Source: Ceratotherium simum simum
Lineage: Eukaryota > Chordata > Mammalia > Perissodactyla > Rhinocerotidae
Reading direction: 5' to 3'
DNA length: 64,000 nt
Assembly: GCF_000283155.1 (NCBI RefSeq)
Contig: NW_004454265.1
Location: 2,885,497 to 2,949,496 of the forward strand
Both the position numbers and the translations under genes were made by a program. Numbering within the stretch: position 1 is the stretch's first letter; each line of letters begins with the position of its first letter. The notes below the pieces were generated by a model. That model saw only the letters and a list, made by a program, of their open reading frames with translations. It was not told where the DNA came from and did not search any database. Positions 22,766-36,123 of this stretch are shown in pieces.

Positions 22766-24888
22766 CTGCAGGATTTTTAAGTGTAGATTTTTGGTTTGAA
22801 GTTTCTAATCAAATGAGTATTTCAAATCCAGGCCTCTCACCTACATAGCACAAGCCTTAGGTCCCCATCTGTCAGTGATGTCTGAATTTCTCCACGTGGC
22901 CAAGGGGAGGTTACTGACAATGGTTTCCCGCCACTCACTCACATATATTGTAACTTCTTTCTAGCTCGCAGCTCTATAGGAGGTATCCTTTCCACCTTAC
23001 CACCAGGTACTGTCCATGCGCAAATATAAAAACCCACCATGAGGTATGCACTAACAGTTTCTCTATGAGCTACAGGATTTCAACTCTGGCTCATAGCTAT
23101 GGCTATTGGTTCCTTCTTTGTTTCTGGCAGCTGGAGGTTTTCCTTTCTTAGTTTTGAGAAACTATGTATGGCTATGTATCTACCATTTTTTAAAAAGTTT
23201 ATCCAGCAAGTCCATGTGTTTGGAGCCAGAGCGGATATTGCTACCCCTTCAGTGCCACACTGAAGGCAAGTCTACTGTTAAAAGATAATTTCAAAAGAAG
23301 ATAAAATGATTTTCATACCAATCTACAAATAAACATAGATTAAAGATTTTATTTAACTCATTAATGAGAAAACTGGCAAAGACGTTACACCAACTCAAAG
23401 AAGTTGAGAAACAGACACACTTATGAAAAAGGAATATCAAAATGAATGTGCAAATAGAGGTAAAACTAACTTCTTCCATAATGGAGAGAGAAGCCAATTA
23501 AACCTCTGCTGGACAGGACAGAGTTTGCATGTCTGTAGGCAAGGGTTCTTTTGCATTGTTATCAGTTATCTACAGTTTACAGAGTTGTGAAATAGCTCAA
23601 GGGCAATGAACAGACCAGAGAACCCAGAGAATGTGCTGTATTTAGCCAGTGTATCGTTTTCCACTGAAGTAGTTTTCCCCTACACTAAGCTGTAATTATT
23701 TGTTTCATGTTGTTTCAAGTTTCTGTCTGGAATAGGGGCTGTGTTCAAGTCACCATTGCACACCCAGGGCCTACAATGATTTACATTACTTGGAAACGAC
23801 TGCAGATGGAATGAATGAACATTGTGCCCTTGATAGAAACTGGAGGAGTTTTTCCCCTCCCTTCCTTTAAGAGAGAGAAATTTTGAGAAAGAAAAAAAAT
23901 TATATATATATATATATATGTCGTATATATGACTCAGAGAAGGAACTGAGAAGCTTCTGTCCTCCACTGACTCTCTCACTTACTCCAGGCGTTTGATGGG
24001 CTTGCTACTGACCGCACACTGGCCCTGTGGCCTTGGTGTGTCACACTGTTGTGGGTAAACACCAAAGAAAAGATCCTTCTCTTTAAATTGTCTGTCAACT
24101 AGGTCTAATTTCTTAAGGCATATTTGTCAAAGTATCTTTCCTTTGATAAATCATGCTAGCTCTCCTTCTGGAATACATGTAAAGAAAATTCTTAATTACT
24201 TTCTCTTCAGATGCTTCTGGGTCTAAATTGCTTAATGGCTGCTGCCTCTTTGGTCCTGCCTTAATGGGGGGGGTCTCAGGGTCCTTGCCAGCAACACCCT
24301 CAGGCAGGTAATTTGCATGAATAGTTCTTTAGTAAACATCCAGCCCCCTCACCGCTGTTCCCTGCAGGATCCTCATTAGTCAGTAACCTACTTCAAGCTT
24401 GAAGGATTTCCACTATGCTGCCCTTTGTCTTCTGCCCATTGCTTAATTTCCTGTTCAGCAGGACATTCTTCCGCAGCCTGTGACTTGTTTCTCGACTGCC
24501 ATACGTGTATTTTTTTCCTTCAAAATAAACGAGTACGTAAATGCACACGGTCCATTTCCCATTAATGGTGTGTTCAGTTTGGCCATACAGTAAAATATCA
24601 GAGGGCTATTATCAAAACAACCTGAAAGTTATCTTTAAAAAAATAAAGCGACTGAAGAACAATAGAAGTCAATAGCTTGGCTGAGTATACATGGAGGTAA
24701 AAAGACAATTCAAACCACAAAATCAATGTAATCACTGAAAAAATAGCTCCCATTTTCACCAGTTTAAGAGCTCGATTATCTCTCCCTTTTTTGCCCAACA
24801 AATTTGGGTTGAAACAGTAATCTAAATTGGAATAGATCACTTAATAAAAAAGTTTGGAATATTTCAAAACTCTTTAAAATCTCACAGA
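22766..24888. other. Unassigned stretch with a (TA)n run
   Basis: I see no gene. A TA dinucleotide run lies at about 23899-23920. The 99-codon - strand frame at 23680-23979 runs through it and is chance. Confidence 0.5.
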
Positions 24889-24891
24889 TAG

Positions 24892-25082
24892 TGCTGAGTC
24901 AGTAATTTTCATCCCTGGTTGCACATTACCATCACCCAGGAAGGTTTTAAAACATGAGGATTAGCTGGTACCACCCATAGATATTCTGTCTTAATTGGTT
25001 TGAGATGAGGCCTGGGAATAAGTAGTTTTCAAAAGCGCCCCAGGTAACTCTAGTGTCCAACCAGGGTTGAAAACCTCTAGAA
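24892..25082 (+). mobile_element. MER5A-like hAT DNA transposon remnant
   Basis: It starts 'cagtaattttcatccctggt' then 'tgcacattaccatcacccag', and ends 'ccaaccagggttgaaaacct', the imperfect inverted repeat of its start. It is about 190 bp, the usual length of this non-autonomous element. Confidence 0.8.
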
Positions 25083-25469
25083 ATTTTACTCTGTAGAACT
25101 CATAAATAACACTAAATTGCGATTTTCTTATTATCGGATGACTGAGTTGCCGCCTAGATTTCAAGGTGGTCCATCAAGACGTTTTTCTTTAGAAAAATAA
25201 AATGATATATTTTGTGTTTGCTGAGCATTTATGACATGCTTGGCTGGATTTAATCATGGTGGCCTAAGAATTTGTGAGATGTATAATTTCTGTCATGTAG
25301 GAATCAGGAGCATGGATTCCCACTCAATCTCTGTTACTTAGGAATGATGATCTTGAATTTGCATATAGTACCGAAAACAGGATTCAACTTGCAAGGTTCA
25401 AGTAAATCAAGAGAGAGTTATTTCTAACCAAGGTATTCTCCTTCCTGTACACATCCTGTCCATCCTTCT

Positions 25470-25785
25470 ACTCAGTTCCCACTGCCCAGGACACTCTTGT
25501 CCTTTTCTCTCTTATGCCTGCTCCACATCTCAGCCTCTTCCCTCAATTCCTTCATTTACCTGGCCAGCCCCTTTGTTTTCCAGGTCTCAGCTGAGCGATT
25601 ACCTTCCGTAAGTAGTCTTGCCTAATTGCTCCCCGCCAGGTTCTGCATCCCTCTATGTGCTCTCAGAGACTTCCATTGAGGCATTCCTCCTGTGTCACAG
25701 TGGCCCCTTTCCTTACCTGAATCTCCCACTGGAAAGCTCCTGACGACAGGGGCTGTGTTCTCTTCCCTATTGCAGCGTTGATGGC
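25470..25785 (+). repeat. L2 LINE 3' region
   Basis: It contains 'gcccaggacactcttgtcc', 'aggtctcagctgagcgatta', 'agtcttgcctaattgctccc' and 'ggggctgtgttctcttccct', in L2 order. The terminal aataaatgttt segment is lost at the junction with a MIR. Confidence 0.75.
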
Positions 25786-26015
25786 AGTTGCTGTTCTAAG
25801 TATTTTATATAATCTATCCATAAAAGTCCCACCAACAACCCTATGTGGTAGTTATTGCTATTATTCTCATTTTAAACCACGATGAAATAAGGCAAAAAAA
25901 AAAAAAGTTAATTAACTTGAATATTCCAGGTCATATAGCTAGCCAGAGGAGTTCCTGGGATTTGAACCCAGGCAGTCTGGCTGCAGAATCTGAATTCTTA
26001 ATAAATATGCTGAAT
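25786..26015 (-). repeat. MIR SINE, antisense
   Basis: It contains 'tgctgttctaagtattttat', 'caaccctatgtggtagttat', 'aggtcatatagctagccaga' and 'ggatttgaacccaggcagtc', the reverse MIR order, interrupted by an A-run at 25894-25906. Confidence 0.8.
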
Positions 26016-26149
26016 GAACAAGTATATATGAATGAGTACAGAGTCACAGGGGCCTAGGGGCCCTGTGAGTGTGGCTCCCACTTCGATGTGCCCTAAGCGA
26101 TTATGCTGAAATATTGGGACAGTGATAAACACATTTTCCCAAAGGAGAA

Positions 26150-26203
26150 ATGTATGTGTGTGTACGTGTATGTGTGTGTCTGAGAGAGAGAGAGAGAGAG
26201 ATA
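26150..26203. repeat. Simple repeat (TG)n then (GA)n
   Basis: An interrupted TG dinucleotide tract is followed by about nine GA units, ending near 26201. Confidence 0.85.
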
Positions 26204-26567
26204 ACATATTGTCAGAAATTCAAAGACATAAGAAAGACGCAAGATTATGACAAGCCAGTCCACGACCTGATTGGGATGTGCCCAGGGGTCAAGTCAGGCG
26301 TGTAAAAGTGTAACACTGTGTCATGAGCTTTTTGAACCGGCTTGTCCTTGTCTTTTATAAAGGAAAAGAGGGCAAGAAGCAGTGTCAGAATCTACCTGTG
26401 GCTTAATTGGACAATTTGAAACTCCCTAGGTGACCTGGCATGGGAAAAGGATTTGCGCGTTAATAAGCCTCAGAAGCTTTTATATTGTCAATGGGGTAAA
26501 TATAAAGCAGGCAGAATTCTCTATTTCAAACCCTATTAAGGGACTGTATGGATTGAACGTTTCTATT

Positions 26568-27029
26568 AGTTTTCTATTGCTGCTGTAATAAATTATTATA
26601 AGCTTAGTGGCTAAAGACAACACAAATTTATTATCCTATAGACCTGATGGGCAGAAGTCTGAAATGGTTTTCACTGGGCTAACATCAAGTGTATGGATGG
26701 CTGCATGTTTTTCTGGAGACTGTAGAGGAGAATCTGCTTCCAGCTTCTAGAGGCTGCCTGCATTTCTTGGCTCCTGGCCCCTTCCTCCATCTTCAAAGCC
26801 AGCAGCACAGCATCGTCAAATCTCTCTCTCTTACTCTGACTTTCTTGCCTCTCTCTTATAAGGACTCTTGTGATTTCATTAGGCCCACCTGGATAATCTA
26901 AAATACTCTCCCCATCTCAAGATCCTTAACTTAATCACATCTGTAATATCCCTTTTGCCGTGTAAGGAAACATATTCATATGTTCCAGGAACATCTTTGG
27001 GAGTGAGGGGCATTATTCTGTCTAGTACA
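26568..27029 (-). mobile_element. MLT1-type LTR, antisense
   Basis: The + strand opens 'attagttttctattgctgct' and 'acacaaatttattatcctat', then 'ataaggactcttgtgatttc', 'attaggcccacctggataat' and ends 'cattattctgtctagtaca'. This is the reverse of an MLT1 LTR (TG...CA on the - strand). Confidence 0.75.
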
Positions 27030-28045
27030 ACCACAAATAATCTCTAAGAAAAACATGTCTTTCCAAAGGACACCCCTATATGTTATGTCTGGTTGAGAAT
27101 ACTGTAGAAATTAAAACCAAAGACTCATAATTTTTTTCAAACTTAGAATTTAAAAGGAAAGTGCTCTTTATAAGAATTGTGTTGCAGGAAGGGTGGAGGA
27201 GAGTCTTCCTCAGCCAGAAGCTTGGGATGACCACATCTCAGTTCTATACACATCAATATTACTGGCCATCTATACATGTGAATAGCATAGGACCCCTTCT
27301 GAGCAGTGACATGTGGTTAGAAGGGAGGACAACCTCTTGACACTCAGGAGAGACAAGACCATTTGATGCTCAGCAGAAGAGGTGAAGGTAAATTTTGCAG
27401 TCACAAATTAGCAAACTTCAAAAAGCGTATTTGAAAAGAGTGCCAATTGTACATCTTTCAAAAAGATCACAATGTTTTTCCAATAAAACACTAAAGCTCT
27501 CTACTTTGCTAGAGATTTTCCTGTGCTCCTTCTAACTGTGTTGACTTGTATCCTTGTCTTAATGATATGGAGGGGCTAGTCTCATCAGGAGATGCGTGCG
27601 AGCTGGCTCATGCTTCTAGATGCAGAAATGACTTCTGGTCTAGGCTAAACAGACTGCTTCCTAACCTCCCCTTCACGTCCAAGTCTGCAATGTTCTTCTG
27701 TTGTCAGTCCCAGCGGATGAGGCCTCCGCGAGTGAAGGAGAAAGTCTAGTTAAATGGGCTGCTTTCCTCTGCACTCAGTGATGTCTCTGGAGAAGTTTGA
27801 CAGGTTTCTCTTTGCCCTTTATGATTTTGAAATTTTTCTCTGTTGAGGCATGAATGAAACCTAATGGATAAGAGGTGAGTCTATGGTTTGTTTCCATTCT
27901 TCCTATACCTCAAATTTCTGCGGCATGTGCTCCCTGATAATTCCTTTTTCACTCTCATGTTGTCAGACTTTAAAAGGCAGTCTTTGTAGCAGGTTAAAAA
28001 TGGAAGTAGGGTTATAGGATTGAAGCCAATGCACATTTGTCCATG
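27030..28045. other. Unassigned stretch
   Basis: No clear repeat or supported exon. A gtgagt at 27874-27879 follows purine-rich sequence, and 'ttcctctgcactcag' ends at 27778. These splice-like sites do not bound a phase-consistent exon that I can defend. Confidence 0.45.
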
Positions 28046-28050
28046 GTCTC

Positions 28051-28393
28051 TGTTATGGACTGGATTTTGCCCCCCAACGTGACTGTATTTGGAGATGGGA
28101 CCTTTAAAGAAGTGATTAAGGTTAAATGAGCTTATAAGGGTGGGACCCTAATTCAATAGGACTGGTGTCCTTATGAGAAAAGGAAGAGACACCAGGGATG
28201 TGCACACAGAAAAGGCCATGTGAGGACACAGCGAGAAGGCGGCATCCGCAAGCCAAGCCAAGGGGAGAAGCCAATCCTGCCGGCACGTTGATCTTGGACT
28301 TCCAGCCTTCAGAACCACGACAAAATAAATATTTGCTGGTTAAGCCACCTAGTCCATGGTATTTTGTTATGGCAGCCCTAGAAAACTAATACA
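28051..28393 (+). mobile_element. MLT1A-like solo LTR, well preserved
   Basis: It begins 'tgttatggactggattttgc' and ends 'ctagaaaactaataca'. In between are 'gactgtatttggagatggga', 'aaggttaaatgagcttataa', 'gtgaggacacagcgagaagg' and 'tggtattttgttatggcagc'. Flanking pentamers 'gtctc' (28046-28050) and 'atctc' (28394-28398) fit a 5 bp target-site duplication with one change. Confidence 0.9.
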
Positions 28394-28774
28394 ATCTCTT
28401 CTTTCTAGTCATGGGGGCTGGAAACACTCCAGATGGTGGCTGCTCCATTGGCCTGGGTCCCAATGTCCACACAACAAATGTACAGCATCCCAACAGTGGA
28501 CCCGTGATGAACATGGAACACGAGCAAAGATGAACTGTGTGATTTTAGAACGCTAACATTTGGGGGCTGCATATCCGGGCTGCTGACTATGGTTGTTGTT
28601 GTTATTTTCATCCCAAATATTAGCAAACAAAGCAAATAGTTCGGGTGGCTTGCCCCAGGTCTCTGTCCCCTGAACCCAAACCTCCATTATTCTACTGTGC
28701 TGCTCCCACACCAGCTGCCATTTATGTGCTTGGTGTGTAGGGAGGGAGAAAACTTTCCCCCTGCTCGTCTTAGG

Positions 28775-29330
28775 TTCTCAGGCTGGGGCTATGCATAGTA
28801 GACTGACCAAAGAAAGATTAACAAGAGAAAAACAAACAGAAGTTGATTAACATGCACATCACATGCACACATGGGAGCACTCAGTGATGGGTAACTTAAA
28901 AGGGTGGTTAGAGCCTGGGCTTATGTAGCATTTTAACAAAAGAACAGTAAAGTTTTAGAGAAGTGACAAGACAAATGAAAAGAACGTTGAGGTTCTAGAG
29001 TGGCAAATTATGGGAAGGTAAATATCTGGGGGAACTGATGGTGTATAAGAGCCAGTTTTAGGAAGATGTGTTATGTAGATTCCTCTGGTGGTCTCTGGGG
29101 CAATAAGGGCCTAGAATTGTCTCTGGGAATTGACTTCTATGCTTCCTGGTAGAGAGGGGAGGGGAGGCACCTTTATAGATTTATGTCTTGCTTTTAGGCA
29201 AACGGGGAGGGCAGAGAGCTTTTCTTGTATCTGCTTTATCTCAACTGCCTTCAGCTCAAAATAATCAATATGCCAAAGTGGCATATTTTTGGGTAGCATA
29301 TTCTGCTACACTTCAAGTTCTTTCAGAATT
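28775..29330 (-). mobile_element. ERV-type LTR, antisense, copy A
   Basis: The start 'ctcaggctggggctatgc' and end 'cagctcaaaataatcaatat' then 'gccaaagtggcatat' are shared with the sequence at 30770-31325 in the same orientation. Reverse-strand layout with a T-rich side suggests an old LTR of an ERV family that I cannot name with confidence. Confidence 0.5.
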
Positions 29331-29514
29331 TGAAAAACCTGATGATACAAAGGAAAAATCTGTTATGGAGAGAATAACAGTCACTAGCATTTGAAAGGTA
29401 ACTTAGAATAAGAAGGCAGAGAGCAGGTAAATTAGGAAGTCAGAAAAAAACCAAAAAACCTCTAGTTTTTGTTGTTGTTTTTTTCAAATTCAAACAGAAG
29501 GTACATTATTTACG

Positions 29515-29715
29515 CTCCTGGAGTTAGAACAGGCCTGGGTTCCAGTGCCCACACTTTGGTGTGATCTTAGACAAATTCTTAACCTCTCAGAGTTTTAGTT
29601 TCTTCCTCTTTAAAATGGTGATGATTAAAATAGCCTCAGAGGCTGGTGGGGGAGAATTTAGTTGTATGATAAATGTCAAGTGCCTGATGTGGAACAGATG
29701 CTCCATAATCCCAGA
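29515..29715 (+). repeat. MIR SINE, sense
   Basis: It contains 'ggcctgggttccagtgccca', 'tgtgatcttagacaaattct', 'taacctctcagagttttag' and 'ctctttaaaatggtgatgat'. Confidence 0.75.
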
Positions 29716-30169
29716 GCCCTTTCCCCAACGCCACAGACACTCAACAAGAGACCTTCGAGGGTTACACGCTGCCTTTCTAAGAAGTGGTTCTTAAAAGGGT
29801 CTCTGTTGCAGTCCCTGAATTCCGAAGGAAAGGGCCTGAAGCTGCTTGTCCCTGAGTGTTTTCCCACAGACAATGTAGTAATTATAAATTAGGGCAGTTT
29901 TCTCCAAGGAGAGGCCGACACTAGGGCTTGAAAAGGCACGTCATGTCCTCCTCGACATCTCACAGACTTCACAGAGGCTTGGCTGTAGACCGCCTGTCAG
30001 CTTCCTACCTGGGCCTAACCCTTCCGAGTGGCAAAAGCCCCTGAGACTCTGCCCCTTAAAGCAGACCAAAGTAGCTTCTACCGGAAGTTTCAACTCCATC
30101 CACTCCTCTACTCAGGTGGGCTTATCCCAGAGCCAGCCTTTCTGCCAGGGAGGTGACTGGACCCAAGAA

Positions 30170-30769
30170 AGAATTGAAAATGAAAGAAGGAAAGGATTTT
30201 AGAATTGAACACTAAACTAGAAGACACACAAGAGTGAATACGCAAACAGATAGTGCCTTAAAAGAAATAAAAGGTGAAAAAGAGGAAAATACTTAAAATC
30301 AAGAAGAAACGAAGAGAGAGAAAAAAGATTTGAGAGAATATGACAAATACTGAAGACAAGCAAGGAAGAGCCAACACGCTCAGTCCGTAAGGAAGAAAGT
30401 CGAAGCAAGGGCACCAGGTAATAAAATTATAATCCAGCGGAAAACGTTCCTGCAATAAAATGATTTGAAACTACATATTGAAAGAGGATCCAGTGTACCC
30501 GAGCCAGTCAACCCAGAATGAGAAATACCAGGGCACAGTCTAGTGGACTCTTTCAACTACAAGGAAAAAGAAAAACAGCCATTGGATATCTGGGCAGGGG
30601 GAATGTGTGACTTACAAGGGAAGAAAGTTAGATTATCATCAGATTTTTCCTTAGGCCCAAAGAAAATGGAGTAACCCATTTAAGATACTCAAGGAAAGAA
30701 AATGTACATCAAAGATTTTATATACTTGAAAGCAAAACTTCCAAGTATAAAGAGCATTGTAGGGGAGGA
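30170..30769 (+). mobile_element. Old LINE (HAL1/L1M-like) fragment, left piece
   Basis: A purine-rich sequence has 'cccaaagaaaatggagtaac' and 'aaagattttatatacttgaa' followed by 'agcaaaacttccaag', resembling HAL1/L1M. It appears to be interrupted by LTR copy B and may resume after about 31326. Assignment is tentative. Confidence 0.4.
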
Positions 30770-31325
30770 AAAACGTTCCTTGACCTTCCTAGGTTCAATA
30801 GCTGGGGCTGTGAAATAAAGTGAAAACATGCAGATTAACAGCAGAAAATTAAGACAATAAACACAAATTTATTAAATTTAAATATTACATGCACTGGGGC
30901 ATCACAGGAAAAAAATGTGAATACCCAAACAGGCAGTGAGGTTTGAGAGTTTATCATCTAGAGGAAGGGAAGGGGAGTGTAGACAACTTAGGGGAGAGCA
31001 AAAGACTTTTAGGAAAGATGATCGGGCCCTTAGAAGAATAGATGGGCAGTATGATAGTTGGTGGCAAGGTCTGGGTGTGTTGCGGACTTCTAGCCTTCTC
31101 TACTGTAATAAGAGGCAATCTTCCCTGGCTGAGGAAACTCCTGGGGAAGGGGTTTACGACAACCAGGCTCCTTTTGGAGGGTCTGTCTTAGGCAGCTAAG
31201 GGGAGTTCGGAGAAAGCCTCTCCCTGCATCTGCTGTTTTTCAAGCCCCTTCAGCGCAAAATAATCAATACACCAAAGCAGCATGTTTTGGGGTGGCATGT
31301 CCTGAGCTCCCTCAGTACAAAATTT
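30770..31325 (-). mobile_element. ERV-type LTR, antisense, copy B
   Basis: It matches copy A (28775-29330) at both ends: 'aggttcaatagctggggctg' at the start and 'cagcgcaaaataatcaatac' with 'accaaagcagcatgtttt' at the end. It includes 'cagattaacagcagaaaatt' and an antisense aataaa region near 30870. It lies inside LINE-like sequence. Confidence 0.5.
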
Positions 31326-32783
31326 TATAGACATATAAGAACTTAGAGAATTTTGTCTCTAAGAGGAATTTACTAGAGAATAAACTTCAGACAACCAAGC
31401 TTCAGATTAGAGAGACGTGAGCTGATGGACTGGTGGTATGCATTGAATATATACTTACTGAAAAATTAAGATTAAATAAGGGTCAAAAAGAGAGAATATA
31501 GTATATAAAGGCCATATACAACAATGTGCATATAATAAAACTATGAAAATAAGTGAGAGATAAAAACTGAAGATAGCCATATGCAAATAATTAAAGCGTC
31601 TTTAGTAATCACAATGGGTGGTAGCAGTATCAGTAATGTTACGTGTGTAAGTTCTCATGGGTATGATGTAATTATGGAACGAGTAATTATGCAATATTCT
31701 AATTATATTACCTCCCATGTTCTTAAGAACCAGGACTGTGATGTGGAAGGTGGAGACACAGACATATTACAGAAGAGGTTAAATTAAAACTCTGCAGCCC
31801 TGCAATTGCATTGGAAATCTCAGGATGAGTCCATGAGGTATGTTATCACACATCCGCACTCTGTCTACCGAAAAGTCCTGAAACTAATGACCATGCAGTG
31901 ATAATGAGCATTCCTACCACCCAGATTATGATTTTAAAATACCATTTCCAACTAAAAGAAACCAGAGCTTCTTGAAGAAATGGCTGATTCCTGGTTTGTG
32001 GCAGGAAATGTACACGTCTGGATCATTTTGTCAGAGCAAATAGCCAGGAAGCTCTCAGAGACCACAGAGTTGTATCCAAAGGACTCAGGAGCCAATGTGA
32101 AGAAGCACCCACTGCCCCCAAATAGAACAATTGAAGTTTTAATAATAAGAAAAACAGTAATAATTAGGAATTATTTAATAATTTAATATTTAATAATAAC
32201 ACAAAAAATCAAATTTGCTTATTTTCATGAATTCCCAATGATGCTAAAAAAAATAATTGGCCACCTTTGCAGGATGACAGAGAACCACTTCATTTGAAAA
32301 CCACTTAAAGAAAATAGTCAAAATTTATCCTGCTTCTTCTATATGAATGTACTAGTGGGTAGGCAAATTGTAAATAAGGAAAGTTTTTATAAAATTATTT
32401 CATATATAAATACAATAAAATTATATAATTAGCACATAACCACTTTGCAGCCCTCCTCTGAATTAATGGTTGTAGGCGTTGAGCATCAGTGGTTGCTATC
32501 CTCAGAGATGGAGAGACACCAGGCCATCTGAGCCTCCTGATGAAAGAATACACCACCACCTAAAGCCTTGCTGGAGGACTCAAACTGGACTCTGCACAAG
32601 CCTCTGGCCCCTGCCGTGTGCATGAACTCCACCAGGAGCACATAAATCAGTAAAATACAGACTGGGAAACTCAACAGTTCAACTTGCCTGGGCTTTTCAA
32701 CAAACATATCTTAAGGAAAAGGAAAGAGATGGAGAGGGAATCTGTAAAAGAAATTTAAGTACATATCAAATTGTTTTAAAAAT
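31326..32783. other. AT-rich unassigned sequence, start possibly LINE continuation
   Basis: The first ~350 bp may continue the HAL1/L1M-like fragment. 32140-32220 and 32330-32440 are very AT-rich. No exon is recognised. Confidence 0.4.
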
Positions 32784-33630
32784 GAGAAACACAAAGTCCT
32801 AGCAAGGCTGCAGAGAAACAGGCTAACTCATGTATTGCTGGTGGGAATGTAAAATAATACAGTCACTCCGGAAAATAGTTTAACAATTTCTTCTAAAATT
32901 AAAAATGCACTAACCATATGATCCAGAAATTACATTCCATGGCATTTACCCTGGAAAAATAAAAAGTTATGTTTACACAAACATCTGTACATGAATGTTC
33001 ATACAGCTTTATTCATAATAGCCAGAAATTGGAAATAATCTAAATGTTCTTCAGTGGGTGACTGGTTAAACTGTGATACATCCATACTGTGGAATACTAC
33101 TCAACAATAAATAGGAACGATGCTATTAATACACATGATCACGTGAATGGACCTCAAGGAAATTAAGTTACGCGAAAAATACACTTGAAAGGTTATATAA
33201 TGTATGGATCCATTCTGGAATATTCTTGGAAGAAATCATAGAGATGGGAAACAGATTAATAGTTGCCAGGGGTTAGCATTTGGGAGAGGAGGAGGTTGTT
33301 GTGGCTATAACGGGGTAGCATATGGGAGCCTCGTGGTGAGATAACAGTTCTGTATCTTGATTGTGATGGTGGCCACATGAAGCTACATATGTGAAAAAAT
33401 TGCACAGCACTATAAACATACACACACTAGTGAGTAAATATATAATTGATGAAATTCAAATAAGCTCTGCGAATTGTATCAATGTCACTGTCCTGGTGTT
33501 CATAGTGTACAATAGCTATGCAAGATACTGATGTTGGGGGAGAAAGAGTGAAGGGTACATGGAACCACCTGTACGTTTTTTGTAACTTTCTGTGAATCTA
33601 TAGTTATTTCAAAAAATGTTTTAAAAATAG
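32784..33630 (+). mobile_element. L1M-type LINE 3' end, sense
   Basis: The end-of-ORF2/3' UTR order is clear: 'gtattgctggtgggaatgta', 'atgatccagaaattacattc', 'cataatagccagaaattgga', 'ggaatactactcaacaataa', 'gttgccaggggttagcattt' and 'gtaactttctgtgaatcta', then an A-rich end near 33626. It is 5'-truncated with many stops. Confidence 0.85.
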
Positions 33631-36120
33631 GCAAGGCTAAACAATAGTAGTTAAGGATGCACAATGGGTGAGAAAACTCTAGTGAAATGTAAGAAGTAGT
33701 TACTCTGTAAGTGACAGTTGTTAGTTCTGGAGGGAGGGAGGGAGTTGTAATCTGGAGGGGGCATGTGAAGGGGCTCCTGACATGTTTGGTGAGCTTCTAT
33801 TTCTTGACTTAGGAGATAGTTATAGGAATTTACCTTATAATAATTCACCAAACTATACACTTTTTGTGAGAGTGTTGTGTGTTGTGTGTGTGTGGTGTGT
33901 ATGCACGAGTCTGTGTACATTCTCTGGATTCACTGTGTGGAGCAGAGGCAGAGGTGAGTGGGCCATTTGAGCACACACTGTAGACTGCTTTCAGCAGATA
34001 CCAGACAGCTGCTGCTGAGACGGGGGCGCTTCATGAACTGGTGCAACTGTCTTAGGTTTATGTCTCGGCATCAACAGGGAAACTCTCCAAATGATCCAGG
34101 TTTAAGGAATGGGATGCATTCTGAATTGTTAAAATTAGACTATTTTGGTAGCAATGAACATAGACAATGCCAGGCTTCACCTTGAGAATGCATGTTTTAA
34201 AGATATCAGCTAATCCATAGGTCTGGCTGTGGTGAATTATAGTCTAGTGAATTTGCAATTATCATAAATTATTAAGCCACCACAAAATTGTAGCTCATTG
34301 GATTCCAAGGTCTATTAAAGCTTATAACCACTTATATTGATATTTTCTAGTCTCTCTTACATAAAGTGAATATCTTTACTATTTTGTGTGTGGGATGGGG
34401 TGGTGAAATAGCAAGACGCTTTTCCTTAAGGGAATGTCCCAGAATGCATTTGGCCTCGCTCAACTTGCATCTGGGCAAATGCTGGAATATATTATAATGG
34501 CCTTTAAATGTGGTGTAGTTGATTTGGTGGCTGTCTCCCCACCTTAGTACCTCAAAGCTGCTGATGGCAGAAAATGGCCAGGTCCAGAATGGACTCTAAA
34601 CGAATGCTAGCTGAATGGAGCCTATTGTGTGCATCAGGTTTTCTTCAAAGATTCCGGCTGGGAGCATTCCTCAGAGGATTCTGCAGATTTCCACATGGCA
34701 AAGGAGAAACATTTATGCAAAGGGCATGGTATAAATGTTTTGTCAAAGAAAGAATGTATTTTCAGAAGGGCTTTCCAATATAAGTGAGAACACGGGTGTT
34801 ACAGATCAGGTGTGTAAGAAGTCTAAGAACACAGTCATTGGAGAATTCAGAATGAAATCCTCAATTTGAAGACTTTACAGAGATGGAGAGTGACAATTTC
34901 ATGTTGAATAGAGAAGGGTAGGTGAGAGTAAGGCAACTGAACGTGAATAAGGAAAGAGAGGAGAGTAGTCCCCAGAATAGGCTGGGCTAAGGAGCTTCAG
35001 GGCGCTGTGAGGGGAGCAGGTAGCACTCGTGCATTCAGCTCCCCTAGATAGTGGGGGTACCAGTCCATGAGTGGTTCCAGTAATTTCTTCTTCTCTCTCC
35101 TCTCTCCTTCTTCATCCTCCGCCTTGAGAAAACCACCCATTTTCCCCCTGTGTATTTCCACTTGGTTTTTAGATAACACGTGTGTCACTGTATCTGGAGT
35201 ACATAGAGATTACACATCTAAAAGACGTAATAGTAGTTTTAATAACAGAGACCTCAAATTTCCTCTTTGGGACGTCAGCGTTCTTTCTGAACATTCTGCT
35301 CCTGCTTTCTGAAGGAAGAATGTCAATTCCGACATACCTTGGTTTAGAATAAAGTATTTTTTATCAAGGTTGTTCACCTACTTGTTATGAAGCAATTTGG
35401 ACAATCACTAAAATCATAAAATATAATGACACAAATCTAATGGAGAATTTCACGTATGAACAGAATAAAGTCATCTCACTGGGAATTGTTGGTTTTGAAA
35501 AGTGATGCTCTGTTTATATAAATTTAATATTTTCCCTTCCATATGGGTTTCTCCATTCATGAACATTAACCCTTGGTTTAGAATGGATAAATCTATAGGA
35601 GAAGGACTTATTCTTCAGCATGAACTGCCTTTGGTGTTACCAGACATGTGTGGCACTGAGTTGTGTTAATAGGTTATGATATGCAGGGGTAAATAGGCAT
35701 TCTTATTTGTAATGTGGACATACTGTCTTTTGTTCTCTTGTCTGCCTGCCTTGTCTCTGTCTCCCTCAATAAACCTCATTCTTATTGAATAAGCCCCTAA
35801 TCCATACCTTGAAACTTTACACATCAACTTTGGTGGCATTTCCATCGCCTGTTCCCAATCTGTGCACAGGCACACCGTTCTAGTCGGACAGCAGGATTAA
35901 TTACTCACCATGAGAACGTGGATCCACTCACCTTCTTTTCTTGGCCCTCTTAGGATATCATCTTTCAAGCTCTATTGTCACACACACAAGAGTCAGGTTT
36001 ACTTGACTGATTTGTGTTCTGTCCTGAACGTCAAAATGTTTAAACCAGTTTTTGAATAAAAACAGTCTTTGACAACTTCTTAACTACTTAAAACTCACCT
36101 TTCCTCCTCTGGTTATGTTG
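33631..36120. other. Unassigned stretch; (GT)n and a possible LTR tail
   Basis: A TG-rich tract lies at 33872-33905. At 35735-35900 a segment with 'tccctcaataaacctcattc' resembles the R/U5 end of an ERV LTR, but I cannot define its borders. The rest is not assigned. The 81-codon frame at 35067-35312 and others have no recognisable features. Confidence 0.4.
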
Positions 36121-36123
36121 GGC

